A DNA stretch of 64,000 nt from [Flexibacter] sp. ATCC 35103 (GCF_001975985.1 NZ_MTQF01000011.1:143638-207637); one strand, 5' to 3'. Numbered from the stretch's first letter, positions 7,870-17,966 are shown. Notes: generated by a model from the sequence alone, not told the origin. Made by a program: numbers and translations.

Positions 7870-9546
7870 ATGTGTGGAATCGTATGTGCCTTTGACCTAA
7901 AACAAAAAGCTGAAACATTAAGACCTCAGGTATTAGAGATGTCTAAAATCATTCGTCACCGCGGACCGGACTGGAGCGGAATTTACAGCAATGATAAAGC
8001 AATTCTTTCTCATGAGCGTTTGGCGATTGTAGATCCGGCTTCAGGAAAACAGCCTTTATTTACAGAAGATAAAAAATTGGTTTTAGCTGCAAATGGTGAA
8101 ATATACAACCACAGAGAATTGCGTAAACAATTTGAAGGAAAATATAACTTTCAGACTGAAAGTGATTGTGAGGTTATCTTGGCTCTTTACAAAGAAAAAG
8201 GACCTCATTTTGTAGATGAAATGAACGGAATCTTCGGATTTGCGATCTATGATGTAGAGAAAGATGAATATTTTATTGCTCGTGACCATATGGGAATTAT
8301 TCCGTTGTATATTGGTTGGGATCAACACGGAACTTTCTACGTAGCTTCTGAATTGAAAGCTTTAGAAGGATATTGTACAAAAATTCAATTGTTTCCTCCG
8401 GGACATTATATGACAAGCAAAGACGGTGAATTTGTACAATGGTACAAAAGAGACTGGACTGAATATGACGCAGTAAAAGACAACGAAACTAGTATTCCGG
8501 CAATCAAGGAAGCACTTGAAGCAGCAGTTCACAGACAATTGATGAGTGATGTGCCTTACGGAGTTTTACTTTCAGGAGGTTTAGATTCGTCTATTACATC
8601 GGCTGTAGCCAAAAAATTTGCACAAAAACGTATTGAATCAGATGATACTACTGAGGCCTGGTATCCGCAATTGCACTCTTTTTCAGTAGGATTAGATGGT
8701 TCTCCGGATTTAGCAGCAGCTCAAATTGTTGCCAAACATATTGGAACGATTCACCATGAAATCAAATTTACAATTCAGGAAGGTTTAGATGCGGTTCGTG
8801 ATGTAATTTACAACTTAGAAACGTATGATGTAACAACTGTTAGGGCTTCGACACCAATGTGGTTAATGGCGAGAGTTATTAAATCAATGGGAATCAAAAT
8901 GGTATTGTCAGGAGAAGGTGCTGATGAGTTATTTGGAGGATATTTATACTTTCATAAAGCACCAAACGCAAGAGAATTTCACGAAGAAAACGTTCGTAAA
9001 TTAGGTAAACTACACATGTACGATTGTTTACGTGCAAACAAAAGCTTAGCTGCTTGGGGAATCGAAGGTCGTGTACCGTTCTTAGATAAAGAGTTTATGG
9101 ATGTGGCAATGAGAATCAACCCGCAAGATAAAATGATCAACAAAGAACACCCTATGGAAAAATGGGTAGTTCGTAAAGCTTTTGAAGATATGTTGCCGGA
9201 AAGTGTGGCATGGAGACAAAAAGAGCAATTTTCTGACGGAGTAGGATACAGCTGGATTGATACTTTGAAAGAAGTGGTAGCCAAAGAAGTTTCAGATGAA
9301 CAATTGGCAAATGCGAAATACAAATTCCCATTACAAACACCAACTTCTAAAGAAGAATATTACTATCGTTCTATTTTTGCAGAACATTTTCCTAGTGATG
9401 CGGCAGCTTTATGTGTGCCTCAGGAAGCAAGTGTGGCTTGTAGTACAAAAATTGCTTTAGAGTGGGATGAAGCTTTCAAAAACATGAACGATCCTTCAGG
9501 AAGAGCCGTTGCAAGCGTTCATGATGATGCTTATGCAAAAGCATAA
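7870..9546 (+). CDS. asnB: Asparagine synthetase B (glutamine-hydrolysing)
   Basis: A 558-residue enzyme that makes asparagine from aspartate, ATP and glutamine in the cytoplasm. After Met removal the amino-terminal Cys (MCGIVCAF) is the glutaminase nucleophile. The other glutaminase residues are in place: Arg50 in HERLAIVD, Asn75-Gly76 in AANGEIYN and Asp99 in ESDCEV (numbered with Met). The synthetase domain has the PP-loop LLSGGLDSS, the LHSFSVGL and SGEGADELFGGYLYFHKAP motifs, and the EQFSDGVGYSWIDTLKE segment. It is very close in sequence to E. coli AsnB and of similar length. A strong terminator follows at 9586, so it is probably transcribed separately from the paralogue at 9859. Confidence 0.96.
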   Translation: MCGIVCAFDLKQKAETLRPQVLEMSKIIRHRGPDWSGIYSNDKAILSHERLAIVDPASGKQPLFTEDKKLVLAANGEIYNHRELRKQFEGKYNFQTESDCEVILALYKEKGPHFVDEMNGIFGFAIYDVEKDEYFIARDHMGIIPLYIGWDQHGTFYVASELKALEGYCTKIQLFPPGHYMTSKDGEFVQWYKRDWTEYDAVKDNETSIPAIKEALEAAVHRQLMSDVPYGVLLSGGLDSSITSAVAKKFAQKRIESDDTTEAWYPQLHSFSVGLDGSPDLAAAQIVAKHIGTIHHEIKFTIQEGLDAVRDVIYNLETYDVTTVRASTPMWLMARVIKSMGIKMVLSGEGADELFGGYLYFHKAPNAREFHEENVRKLGKLHMYDCLRANKSLAAWGIEGRVPFLDKEFMDVAMRINPQDKMINKEHPMEKWVVRKAFEDMLPESVAWRQKEQFSDGVGYSWIDTLKEVVAKEVSDEQLANAKYKFPLQTPTSKEEYYYRSIFAEHFPSDAAALCVPQEASVACSTKIALEWDEAFKNMNDPSGRAVASVHDDAYAKA

Positions 9547-9585
9547 AAAACAATTTTAGAATTAGTATATATTATATTTCTTGAA

Positions 9586-9615
9586 AGACGTTCTCAATCC
9601 TGAGAGCGTTTTTCT
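9586..9615 (+). terminator. Rho-independent terminator after asnB
   Basis: ACGTTCTCA and TGAGAGCGT form a 9-bp stem with one G-U pair around the loop ATCC, followed by TTTTTC. It lies about 40 bases after the asnB stop. The following stretch to 9858 is AT-rich with no gene seen. Confidence 0.75.
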
Positions 9616-9858
9616 TGTCTAATAATGTTAAATTCTATTATTTCAGCGACTTGAAGATAATTATTTAAGTTTCTTTTTTATATTTGGCATTCATCGAAAT
9701 AAAATTAGATTGCTTGTATTGTAGCTGTTTAAGTACAGAAAAGTTGAGGTTTGTATTTGGTTTAGCTCAAAATTAGAAAAATATAATAAATTTTATGCTT
9801 GGTTTATTTCCTAATAGTCCTAAGTAAAAAATTAAAATAAATAAAAAAATAGAATAGT

Positions 9859-11475
9859 ATGTCTGGAATATTGGCCGTTATTGGTAAAGGAAAAGACCCG
9901 CAACTCGTGAAAGAGCTTTCTACAAGAATGTCACATCGTGGTCCTGATGAGAGTGATTTACATATTATGGAAAATGGCAGTATTATTTGCCATGAAAGTT
10001 TGTCGATTATTGATCTTAAATCGGGCAAACAGCCTATTCAGGGAACGAATAAAGCCTGGATGGTGCATGATGGAGAAATCTATAATTATCAGGAATTAAA
10101 AGATACTGTTTTAAAAGATCATAGTTTTAGAACAAAATCAGATTCTGAAGTAATCGTACACCTGTACGAAGAATTTGGATATAAGTTTTGTAATATGCTT
10201 GACGGTGATTTTGCTTTTGTAGTCATTGATGGAGATAATTATATTGCAGCGAGAGATGCAGTTGGGGTTAAGCCTTTATATTACGGACTGGACGAAAGAG
10301 GAAGGATTTATTTTTCTTCAGAAATGAAGTCAATTGCAGATCAATGTAAATCGTTTTCAACTTTTCCTCCCGGGCATTATTATACCGGTAAAACAGGTTT
10401 TGTAAAATATTATAATCCGGAATACGAAGATCATTCTAATGCTAACAAGTCGTTAGATCTTGATTTGGTCAGAGAGTCCTTGATCGAGGCTACCCGTAAG
10501 CGTTTGATGAGCGAAGTTCCTGTTGGGGTTTTGCTTTCAGGAGGTTTAGATTCGTCATTGACATCTGCGATTGCAGCTCGATTATTAAAAGAAAACGGTA
10601 AAAAGTTAAAATCATTTTCTATAGGTTTAGATGCAGATTCGCCAGACAATATTGCAGCAAGAAAAGCGGCTGAATTTTTAGATACAGAACATCATGAAAT
10701 ACATTTTACTGTAGAAGAAGGTGTTGCTATTTTAGAGAAAGTAATTTATCATATTGAGACTTACGATATCATTTCGGTAAGATCTGGAGTTCCTATGTAC
10801 TTATTAGCAAAAGCAATCGCTGATCAGGGCGTAAAAGTAATTCTTTCCGGTGAAGGTGCTGATGAAGTTTTTGGAGGTCATTTGTATTTTAGAAATGCAC
10901 CCTCTGCAGAAGAATTTCAGGATGAAACAATCGAAAGAGTGCAGAAATTATTTACAGCTGATTTGCTTCGTGCCGATAAAACGACAATGGCACACGGATT
11001 AGAAGCCAGAATTCCGTTTTTAGACAAGGAATTTCTAGATGTTTCTATTCGAATAAAAACAGAAGAAAAGCAACCGAAGACTTACGATAATATTGAAAAA
11101 TATATTTTAAGAAAAGCATTTGATACACCTGAAAATCCATATTTGCCAACTGAAATCTTATGGAGACAGAAAGAACAGTTTTCTGATGGTGTAGGATATA
11201 ATTGGGTAGATGAATTGATAGAATATTGTTCCGGACAGATTTCTGACGACCAATTAGCCGGTGCAAGTGCTGAATTTCCATATAATTCGCCAACTACAAA
11301 AGAAGCTTATTTGTACAGATCTATATTTCATAAATTTTATCCACAGGTAAGTGCTGCACAAACAGTTCGAAAATGGATACCGAAATGGCAGGAAAACCAG
11401 GATCCAAGCGGAAGAGCTAATGCAGCTCACGTAAAAGCCGATATCGAAATTTCGAAGGCAGGAGTAACGGTTTAG
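9859..11475 (+). CDS. AsnB paralogue with an inactivated glutaminase domain
   Basis: A 538-residue asparagine synthetase homologue. The synthetase half is intact: VLLSGGLDSSLTSAI PP-loop, LKSFSIGL, ILSGEGADEVFGGHLYFRNAP, EARIPFLDKEFLDV and EQFSDGVGYNWVDELIE. The amino-terminal glutaminase half has lost key residues. It begins MSGILAVIG, so Ser replaces the Cys nucleophile. Ser47 (HESLSIID) replaces the glutamine-binding Arg, and Asp71 (VHDGEIYN) replaces Asn. The Asp of KSDSEV remains. From the known chemistry of AsnB this protein should not hydrolyse glutamine. It may use free ammonia, act on another substrate, or receive ammonia from a partner such as the adjacent AsnB. The frame is full-length, and the replaced positions are clustered at function, so this looks like specialisation rather than decay. 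Confidence 0.88.
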   Translation: MSGILAVIGKGKDPQLVKELSTRMSHRGPDESDLHIMENGSIICHESLSIIDLKSGKQPIQGTNKAWMVHDGEIYNYQELKDTVLKDHSFRTKSDSEVIVHLYEEFGYKFCNMLDGDFAFVVIDGDNYIAARDAVGVKPLYYGLDERGRIYFSSEMKSIADQCKSFSTFPPGHYYTGKTGFVKYYNPEYEDHSNANKSLDLDLVRESLIEATRKRLMSEVPVGVLLSGGLDSSLTSAIAARLLKENGKKLKSFSIGLDADSPDNIAARKAAEFLDTEHHEIHFTVEEGVAILEKVIYHIETYDIISVRSGVPMYLLAKAIADQGVKVILSGEGADEVFGGHLYFRNAPSAEEFQDETIERVQKLFTADLLRADKTTMAHGLEARIPFLDKEFLDVSIRIKTEEKQPKTYDNIEKYILRKAFDTPENPYLPTEILWRQKEQFSDGVGYNWVDELIEYCSGQISDDQLAGASAEFPYNSPTTKEAYLYRSIFHKFYPQVSAAQTVRKWIPKWQENQDPSGRANAAHVKADIEISKAGVTV

Positions 11476-11712
11476 AAATTCAAAAAAATAAATTCCAAAT
11501 ATCAATTTGGTGTGAAATAACAGAAATCCGAAACCACATTTCAATTGTTGGTTTTGGATTTTTTTATGTTATTTCTATTTTTAGAATTTAGAATTTGTGA
11601 AAATTAGAATTTAAAGTCAGCTTTTGTCGTTTTTTGTGGTTTTTTGCACAATAGTGTTAATAACTTAAGTGCTTTAAATGGTATTTTAACGGATATATAA
11701 TTTGCGTTTTTA

Positions 11713-11720
11713 TATATTTG
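11713..11720 (+). promoter_or_regulatory. Probable -7 promoter element of gyrB
   Basis: TATATTTG matches TAnnTTTG and lies 40 bases before the gyrB start codon. No good TTG is seen 17-23 bases upstream, so only one half of the promoter is supported. Confidence 0.45.
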
Positions 11721-11759
11721 CGTGTTAGACAATAATTACATTTTTTTAGAATAAATTAT

Positions 11760-13700
11760 ATGAGCGAAGAAATCAAGAAGAACAATTATTCAGCAGATAG
11801 TATTCAGGCATTAGAAGGAATGGAGCACGTAAGAATGCGTCCATCGATGTATATTGGAGATGTGGGAGTTCGAGGGCTGCATCATTTGGTTTATGAGGTT
11901 GTTGATAACTCTATTGATGAGGCGATGGGAGGACATTGTGATACCATTGGTGTTGCAATCAACGAAGACGGTTCAGTAACAGTTGAAGATAACGGTCGTG
12001 GTATTCCAGTTGATTTACATAAAAAAGAAGGTGTTTCGGCACTTGAAGTAGTAATGACTAAAATTGGTGCCGGAGGTAAATTTGACAAAGATTCTTATAA
12101 AGTTTCAGGAGGTTTACACGGTGTAGGGGTTTCAGTTGTAAATGCACTTTCAGTTCATATGAAATCTACTGTTTTTAGAGACGGTAAAATCTACGAACAA
12201 GAATACGAAAGAGGTAAAGCAATATATCCTGTTAAACAAATTGGAGAAACAGATAAAAGAGGTACACGTCAGACTTTTTATCCTGATGATACTATTTTTA
12301 CCCAGACTATAGAATTCTCTTATGATACTTTATCAGCTCGTATGCGTGAGCTTTCTTTCCTGAATAAAGGAATTACAATCACGTTTACAGATAAAAGAGA
12401 AGTAGATGAAAAAGGCGAATTTAAAGTTGAAGTTTTTCACTCTGATGAAGGTCTTAAAGAATACATTCGTTATTTAGATGGTAACCGTGAGCCAATTATT
12501 TCTCACGTAATCAGCATGGATCACGAAAAAGGTGAGATTCCGGTTGAGGTTGCCTTGATTTATAATACAAGTTATACAGAGAATATTTTCTCATACGTAA
12601 ATAATATCAACACGCACGAAGGAGGAACGCATTTACAAGGTTTTAGAAGTGGTTTAACAAGAACCCTTAAAAAATACGCTGATGCATCCGGAATGCTCGA
12701 TAAACTGAAATTCGAAATTGCAGGAGATGATTTCCGTGAAGGATTAACAGCTATTATTTCGGTAAAAGTTGCAGAACCACAATTCGAAGGACAAACAAAA
12801 ACTAAACTTGGAAACAGAGAAGTAGTTTCTCCGGTTTCTCAGGCAGTTGGAGAAATGTTAGAGAATTATTTGGAAGAAAATCCAAATGATGCCAGAATCA
12901 TTATCCAAAAAGTAATTTTGGCTGCTCAAGCCCGTCACGCTGCTAAAAAAGCACGTGAAATGGTACAGCGTAAAACCGTTATGGGTGGCGGTGGATTACC
13001 AGGAAAACTTTCAGATTGTTCTGAGCAGGATCCTGCAAGATGTGAGGTTTACCTTGTCGAGGGAGATTCGGCTGGTGGAACAGCAAAACAAGGTCGTGAT
13101 CGTAACTTTCAGGCGATTTTACCATTACGTGGTAAGATTTTGAACGTTGAGAAAGCGATGCACCATAAAGTATTCGAAAATGAAGAGATTCGTAATATCT
13201 TTACCGCTTTAGGAGTTACCGTAGGTACTGCAGAAGATAGTAAAGCCTTAAATCTTGAAAAACTAAGATATCATAAAGTAATCATCATGTGTGATGCCGA
13301 TGTCGATGGTAGTCACATTTCTACCTTAATATTAACATTCTTCTTCCGTTTCATGAAAGAACTAATCGAAGAAGGACACGTTTATATTGCAGCACCACCT
13401 TTATACTTAGTTAAAAAAGGAAACAAGAAAGAATATGCATGGAACGACGTTCAGCGTGATCAGGCCAATGAGAGAATGGGAGGAAGTGCAGCGATCCAAC
13501 GTTATAAAGGTCTTGGAGAGATGAACGCGGAGCAGTTATGGGAAACCACAATGGATCCAAGCTTTAGAACTTTACGCCAGGTAACTATTGATAGTTTAGC
13601 CGAAGCCGATAGAGTTTTCTCAATGTTAATGGGAGATGAAGTTCCGCCACGTAGAGAATTTATCGAGAAAAATGCAGTTTACGCAAATATCGATGCATAA
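11760..13700 (+). CDS. gyrB: DNA gyrase subunit B
   Basis: A 646-residue type IIA topoisomerase subunit. It supplies the ATPase of gyrase, which with GyrA introduces negative supercoils. The GHKL ATPase motifs are clear: VVDNSIDEAMGG, VEDNGRGIPVDLH, and GGLHGVGVSVVNALS. The transducer segment has QTKTKLGN. The TOPRIM domain shows YLVEGDSAGGTAKQGRDR and CDADVDGSHI, followed by PPLYLVKKG and the C-terminal QRYKGLGEMN of GyrB. The length fits Bacteroidota GyrB, which lacks the large insertion of the E. coli protein. ParE is an alternative on motifs alone, but the VRMRPSMYIGDVGVRGLHHL start and overall similarity favour GyrB. Confidence 0.95.
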   Translation: MSEEIKKNNYSADSIQALEGMEHVRMRPSMYIGDVGVRGLHHLVYEVVDNSIDEAMGGHCDTIGVAINEDGSVTVEDNGRGIPVDLHKKEGVSALEVVMTKIGAGGKFDKDSYKVSGGLHGVGVSVVNALSVHMKSTVFRDGKIYEQEYERGKAIYPVKQIGETDKRGTRQTFYPDDTIFTQTIEFSYDTLSARMRELSFLNKGITITFTDKREVDEKGEFKVEVFHSDEGLKEYIRYLDGNREPIISHVISMDHEKGEIPVEVALIYNTSYTENIFSYVNNINTHEGGTHLQGFRSGLTRTLKKYADASGMLDKLKFEIAGDDFREGLTAIISVKVAEPQFEGQTKTKLGNREVVSPVSQAVGEMLENYLEENPNDARIIIQKVILAAQARHAAKKAREMVQRKTVMGGGGLPGKLSDCSEQDPARCEVYLVEGDSAGGTAKQGRDRNFQAILPLRGKILNVEKAMHHKVFENEEIRNIFTALGVTVGTAEDSKALNLEKLRYHKVIIMCDADVDGSHISTLILTFFFRFMKELIEEGHVYIAAPPLYLVKKGNKKEYAWNDVQRDQANERMGGSAAIQRYKGLGEMNAEQLWETTMDPSFRTLRQVTIDSLAEADRVFSMLMGDEVPPRREFIEKNAVYANIDA

Positions 13701-13714
13701 TAAATTTTAATCCT

Positions 13715-13760
13715 CAATTCGTTTAATTGTTTAAATTTACTTAGACGATTAAACGAATTG
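13715..13760. repeat. Inverted repeat of the CAATTCGTTTAAT family
   Basis: CAATTCGTTTAAT (13715-13727) and ATTAAACGAATTG (13748-13760) are exact reverse complements around a 20-base loop. It sits 15 bases after the gyrB stop. Related GTTTAAT-rich hairpins occur at 21125-21166, 21570-21657 and 32366-32497. Without a long T-run a terminator role is uncertain. Confidence 0.6.
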
Positions 13761-13809
13761 TCGATTTATCAAATAAACAAATTAATTAATAACCGATAAA
13801 GTATAAAAT

Positions 13810-14745
13810 ATGAAAGTTACCATTGTAGGAGCAGGAAATGTTGGAGCTACATGTGCAGATGTTATTTCTTATAGAGGAATTGCAAGCGAAGTAGTGTTGT
13901 TGGATATTAAAGAAGGTTTTGCCGAAGGGAAAGCGTTGGATATTATGCAATGTGCGACAAATACAGGTTTTAATACCAAAGTATCTGGCGTAACCAACGA
14001 TTATTCTAAAACTGCCGGAAGTGATGTAGTTGTAATTACATCAGGAATTCCGAGAAAACCAGGAATGACTCGTGAAGAATTGATTGGTATAAATGCAGGA
14101 ATTGTAAAAACAGTTGCTGAAAATGTATTGAAATTTTCTCCAAATACTATAATTGTTGTAGTTTCTAATCCAATGGATACTATGACTTATTTAGCTTTAA
14201 AATCTACCGGATTACCAAAAAACAGAATTATTGGTATGGGTGGAGCGTTAGATAGTTCTCGTTTCAGAACCTATCTTTCATTAGCTTTAGATAAACCTGC
14301 AAATGATATCTCAGCAATGGTTATTGGTGGTCATGGTGATACGACTATGATTCCTTTAACTCGTTTGGCATCTTATAATGGAATTCCGGTAACTGAATTT
14401 CTTTCAGAAGAAGTATTACAGAAAGTAGCTGCTGATACAATGGTTGGCGGAGCTACTCTTACAGGTCTTTTAGGAACATCAGCATGGTATGCGCCAGGAG
14501 CTTCTGTTGCCTTTCTTGTAGATAGTATTTTAAACGATCAGAAGAAAATGATTGCATGTTCTGTTTTTGTTGAAGGAGAATACGGACAAAATGATATATG
14601 TATAGGTGTGCCATGTATAATTGGTAAAAACGGAGTAGAAGAAATTTTAGACATCAAATTAAATGACCAGGAAAAAGCCTTATTTGCTAAAAGTGCAGAT
14701 GCGGTTAGAGGTATGAATGATGCTCTAAAATCGATTTTAGTATAA
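13810..14745 (+). CDS. mdh: Malate dehydrogenase
   Basis: A 311-residue NAD-dependent malate dehydrogenase of the LDH/MDH superfamily, interconverting malate and oxaloacetate in the TCA cycle. The Rossmann motif VGAGNVGAT lies at residues 6-14 and Asp32 (LLDIKEG) indicates NAD preference. Arg82 and Arg88 in PRKPGMTRE, together with Arg151, are the substrate-binding arginines, and Arg82 is the residue that marks malate rather than lactate specificity. VSNPMD is present, and the catalytic His175 lies in GGHGDTTM. Length and motifs fit the LDH-like MDH class common in Bacteroidota. A clean terminator follows at 14767. Confidence 0.95.
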   Translation: MKVTIVGAGNVGATCADVISYRGIASEVVLLDIKEGFAEGKALDIMQCATNTGFNTKVSGVTNDYSKTAGSDVVVITSGIPRKPGMTREELIGINAGIVKTVAENVLKFSPNTIIVVVSNPMDTMTYLALKSTGLPKNRIIGMGGALDSSRFRTYLSLALDKPANDISAMVIGGHGDTTMIPLTRLASYNGIPVTEFLSEEVLQKVAADTMVGGATLTGLLGTSAWYAPGASVAFLVDSILNDQKKMIACSVFVEGEYGQNDICIGVPCIIGKNGVEEILDIKLNDQEKALFAKSADAVRGMNDALKSILV

Positions 14746-14766
14746 GGATTTTCGAAAAAAAAGGAA

Positions 14767-14794
14767 AAGACTGCACTTTTGCAGTCTTTTTTTT
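14767..14794 (+). terminator. Rho-independent terminator after mdh
   Basis: AAGACTGCA and TGCAGTCTT form a perfect 9-bp stem around CTTT, followed by a T-run. It lies 22 bases after the mdh stop. Confidence 0.85.
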
Positions 14795-14814
14795 AAGATT
14801 AATTAATAAATAAA

Positions 14815-14845
14815 TTGGTTAATCTTTTCGTTAATTATATATTTG
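14815..14845 (+). promoter_or_regulatory. Promoter of secDF
   Basis: TTG (14815-14817), a 20-base spacer and TATATTTG (14838-14845) match the flavobacterial promoter consensus TTG-N17-23-TAnnTTTG. The implied leader to the secDF ATG at 14973 is about 120 bases. Confidence 0.65.
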
Positions 14846-14972
14846 CTCGGTTTAAAAAAAATGTGGTAATTCGTGATCTCGATTTTTTAGTTTTAAAAAC
14901 TCATGTCAGGACTTATTTTATGGGACTTTAAAACAAAAACAAACAATAAAACATAATTAATTTTTAGTAATA

Positions 14973-17945
14973 ATGCAGAATAAAGGACTTATTAAATTTT
15001 TCGCAATTCTATTTGCATTGGTAAGTATTTACCAACTTTCTTTCACTTTTGTGGCAAATAACGTCAAAAGTGAAGCTAAAGCTTTTGCAGGAGATAATCC
15101 TGACAAGGAATTAAAATATTTAGATTCTATTGGTAAAGAAAAAGTGTTGAACCTTGGTTTTTCGGATTTTACTTATAATGAAGTAAAAAACAAACAACTT
15201 AATAAAGGTCTTGACTTAGAAGGAGGAATCAACGTGATTCTTCAAATTTCTATTAAAGATGTTTTAAAAGGTTTGGCTAACAATTCTAAAAATCCGGTAT
15301 TTAATAAATCATTAGCTGATGCATCTGCAAATTTAGAAGGAAACAAAACCTATTTAAATAAGTTTTTTGAAGCTTTTGAAGCGAATTCAAACGGAACAGT
15401 GAAATTAGCTTCACCTGATATTTTTGCAAACAGAAGTTTACAAGGAGAAGGTGGAATCGATTTTCAAATGTCTGATTCGCAAGTTCAAAAAGTAATTAAA
15501 AGAAAAGTTGATGAGTCTGTTGAAAGTGCTTATAAAGTATTAAGAGAGCGTATCGACAAATTTGGTGTTACACAACCAAACATTCAAAAATTAGGAGAAA
15601 CAGGAAGAATCTTAGTAGAGCTTCCGGGTGCGAAGGATGTTGATAGAATTAAAAAATTATTAGGTGGAAAAGCTCAATTAGAGTTTTGGGAAACTTATAA
15701 AGTTGAAGAAATTGGAAACTTTTTAGTAGCTTCTAACGAGGCTTTGAAAAAGACTGAAATCAAAAAAACAGAAACTAAAACTGTTGCTAAAGATTCATTG
15801 AATGCTTTATTAACTGATGCTAAAGATTCAGTTGAGACTAAAAAAGGAAACAACCCATTATTTGACAAAATGTTAGGTCAGGGTGGCGGACCGGTTTTAG
15901 GTTACTTTGCAACAAAAGATACTGCTGCTGTAAACGGATATTTTAAAAGAGCTGACATTAGAGTTTTATTGGCTGCTGACCAACATAATGCAAAATTTGT
16001 ATGGAGTAAACCAACTACTATAAAAGATGCAAAAGGAAAAGATCTTGAAGCTGTAGAATTATATGCTTTAAAAGGTAACAGAGATAACGTTCCTGCAATG
16101 AGCGGTGGTGTTGTTACTGATGCAAAAGATACTTTTGACCAATTAGGAAAACCAGCTGTTTCTATGCAAATGAACAGCCAGGGTGCTAAAGTTTGGGAAG
16201 AATTAACAGGTAGAGCTTTCTCTCAAAAAGGTTATATTGCTATTGTTCTGGATAATATCGTTTATTCTGCTCCTGGTGTTACAAGTGGGCCAATTGCTGG
16301 TGGAAGATCTGAAATTACAGGTTCTTTTGATGTTGCTGAAACTAAAGATTTAGCTAACGTATTAAATGCAGGTAAATTACCGGCTTCTGCTGATATTGTT
16401 CAATCAACTGTTGTAGGACCATCTTTAGGTCAGGCTGCAATTGATGCAGGTACAATTTCATCTGTATTAGGATTTTTATTAGTTTGTTTATGGATGGTAT
16501 TCTATTATGGTAAAGCGGGTTGGTATGCTAACCTTGCCTTATTATTGAACTTACTTTTCTTATTCGGAATTATGGCAAGTTTTGGTTTTGTATTAACATT
16601 ACCAGGTATTGCAGGTATCGTACTTACATTAGGTACAGCGGTAGATGCGAATATTATTATATTTGAAAGAGCAAAAGAAGAATTACGTGAAGGTAAATCT
16701 TTATCTGAAGCAGTTACAGAATCTTACGGATGGCACGGAGCAATGCGTTCTATTATCGATGCGAACGTAACGCACGTTTTAACTGGGGCTATCTTATTTA
16801 TTTTTGGAACAGGACCAATTAAAGGTTTTGCTTTAACTTTACTTATTGGTATCGTAACGTCAATGTTTACATCAATTTTTATCGCTAGAATTTTTATCGA
16901 CAGAAATATTGCTGGAAAAGCTGATTTGACTTTCTCTACAAACATTACTAAAAACTGGTTTACTAATTTCCACTTTGACTTTATTAAAATCAAAAAATTC
17001 ACTTATATCTTCTCTTCTATTGTAGTTGTAGTAAGTTTAACTTCTATTTTCTTTGTGAATGGATTAGATGAAGGTGTTGATTTTGTTGGAGGAAGAACTT
17101 TCCAGGTTAAATTCGAAAAACCAATTGATGCTACAACAGTTTCAGATGAATTATCTGCAGCTTTTGGAACTCCGGTTGAGGCTAAGATTTTAGGTGATGA
17201 TGATCAATTAAAAATCACTACAAAATATAAAATTAAAGAAGATGGTGTTGCTATCGACGAAGAAGTGAATCAAAAATTATACGCTGCTTTGCAAAAGTAT
17301 TATCCAAACACTACTTACGATAAATTCATCAACTCATTTGATGGTAAAAGAATCGGTGTATTGCAAGCTTCTAAAGTTGGAGCTTCTATCTCTGAGGATA
17401 TCAAAACTAACTCATACTGGGCAGTTCTTGGTGCAATGGCGGCTATTTTCTTATACTTAATGGTTTCTTTCCGTAAATGGCAATATTCATTAGGTGCGAT
17501 TGCAGCTGTAGCGCATGACGTTATCTTTGTATTAGGTATCTACTCTTTATGTTATAAATTCATGCCTTTCCATATGGAAATGGATCAGCACTTTATCGCT
17601 GCAATCCTTACTGTTATTGGTTATTCTATGAATGATACCGTAATTGTATTTGACAGGGTTAGAGAGTTTATTATCGGTAACCGTAAAGGTACTTTTGAAG
17701 ATATTGTAAATGCTTCTATTAATACTACATTATCAAGAACGTTGAATACGTCATTAATGATGATCATTGTATTATTGACAATGTTTATCTTTGGTGGAGA
17801 ATCTATCAGAGGATTTATCTTCGCGATGTTAGTAGGTATTGTTGTGGGAACTTACTCTTCATTGTTTATCGCTACACCAGTATTGGTAGATACGATTTCA
17901 AGTGATGAGAAACACACAATCGAAGAAAAACACAAACAAGCATAA
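14973..17945 (+). CDS. secDF: Fused protein translocase subunit SecDF
   Basis: A 990-residue inner-membrane protein in which SecD and SecF are one chain, as usual in Bacteroidota. SecDF uses the proton gradient to pull exported proteins through SecYEG on the periplasmic side. The amino-terminal membrane helix is followed by the SecD motif LNKGLDLEGGINVILQI and the large periplasmic P1 domain (about residues 60-480). The SecD membrane part follows, with GTAVDANIIIFERAKEELREG. The SecF half begins near residue 670 with its own helix and the signature DEGVDFVGGRTFQVKF, then a second membrane domain containing GYSMNDTVIVFDRVRE. The charged C-terminal tail is HTIEEKHKQA. It has its own promoter and terminator, so it is monocistronic. 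Confidence 0.96.
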   Translation: MQNKGLIKFFAILFALVSIYQLSFTFVANNVKSEAKAFAGDNPDKELKYLDSIGKEKVLNLGFSDFTYNEVKNKQLNKGLDLEGGINVILQISIKDVLKGLANNSKNPVFNKSLADASANLEGNKTYLNKFFEAFEANSNGTVKLASPDIFANRSLQGEGGIDFQMSDSQVQKVIKRKVDESVESAYKVLRERIDKFGVTQPNIQKLGETGRILVELPGAKDVDRIKKLLGGKAQLEFWETYKVEEIGNFLVASNEALKKTEIKKTETKTVAKDSLNALLTDAKDSVETKKGNNPLFDKMLGQGGGPVLGYFATKDTAAVNGYFKRADIRVLLAADQHNAKFVWSKPTTIKDAKGKDLEAVELYALKGNRDNVPAMSGGVVTDAKDTFDQLGKPAVSMQMNSQGAKVWEELTGRAFSQKGYIAIVLDNIVYSAPGVTSGPIAGGRSEITGSFDVAETKDLANVLNAGKLPASADIVQSTVVGPSLGQAAIDAGTISSVLGFLLVCLWMVFYYGKAGWYANLALLLNLLFLFGIMASFGFVLTLPGIAGIVLTLGTAVDANIIIFERAKEELREGKSLSEAVTESYGWHGAMRSIIDANVTHVLTGAILFIFGTGPIKGFALTLLIGIVTSMFTSIFIARIFIDRNIAGKADLTFSTNITKNWFTNFHFDFIKIKKFTYIFSSIVVVVSLTSIFFVNGLDEGVDFVGGRTFQVKFEKPIDATTVSDELSAAFGTPVEAKILGDDDQLKITTKYKIKEDGVAIDEEVNQKLYAALQKYYPNTTYDKFINSFDGKRIGVLQASKVGASISEDIKTNSYWAVLGAMAAIFLYLMVSFRKWQYSLGAIAAVAHDVIFVLGIYSLCYKFMPFHMEMDQHFIAAILTVIGYSMNDTVIVFDRVREFIIGNRKGTFEDIVNASINTTLSRTLNTSLMMIIVLLTMFIFGGESIRGFIFAMLVGIVVGTYSSLFIATPVLVDTISSDEKHTIEEKHKQA

Positions 17946-17966
17946 TTGCAAGTTTATATAAATTAA

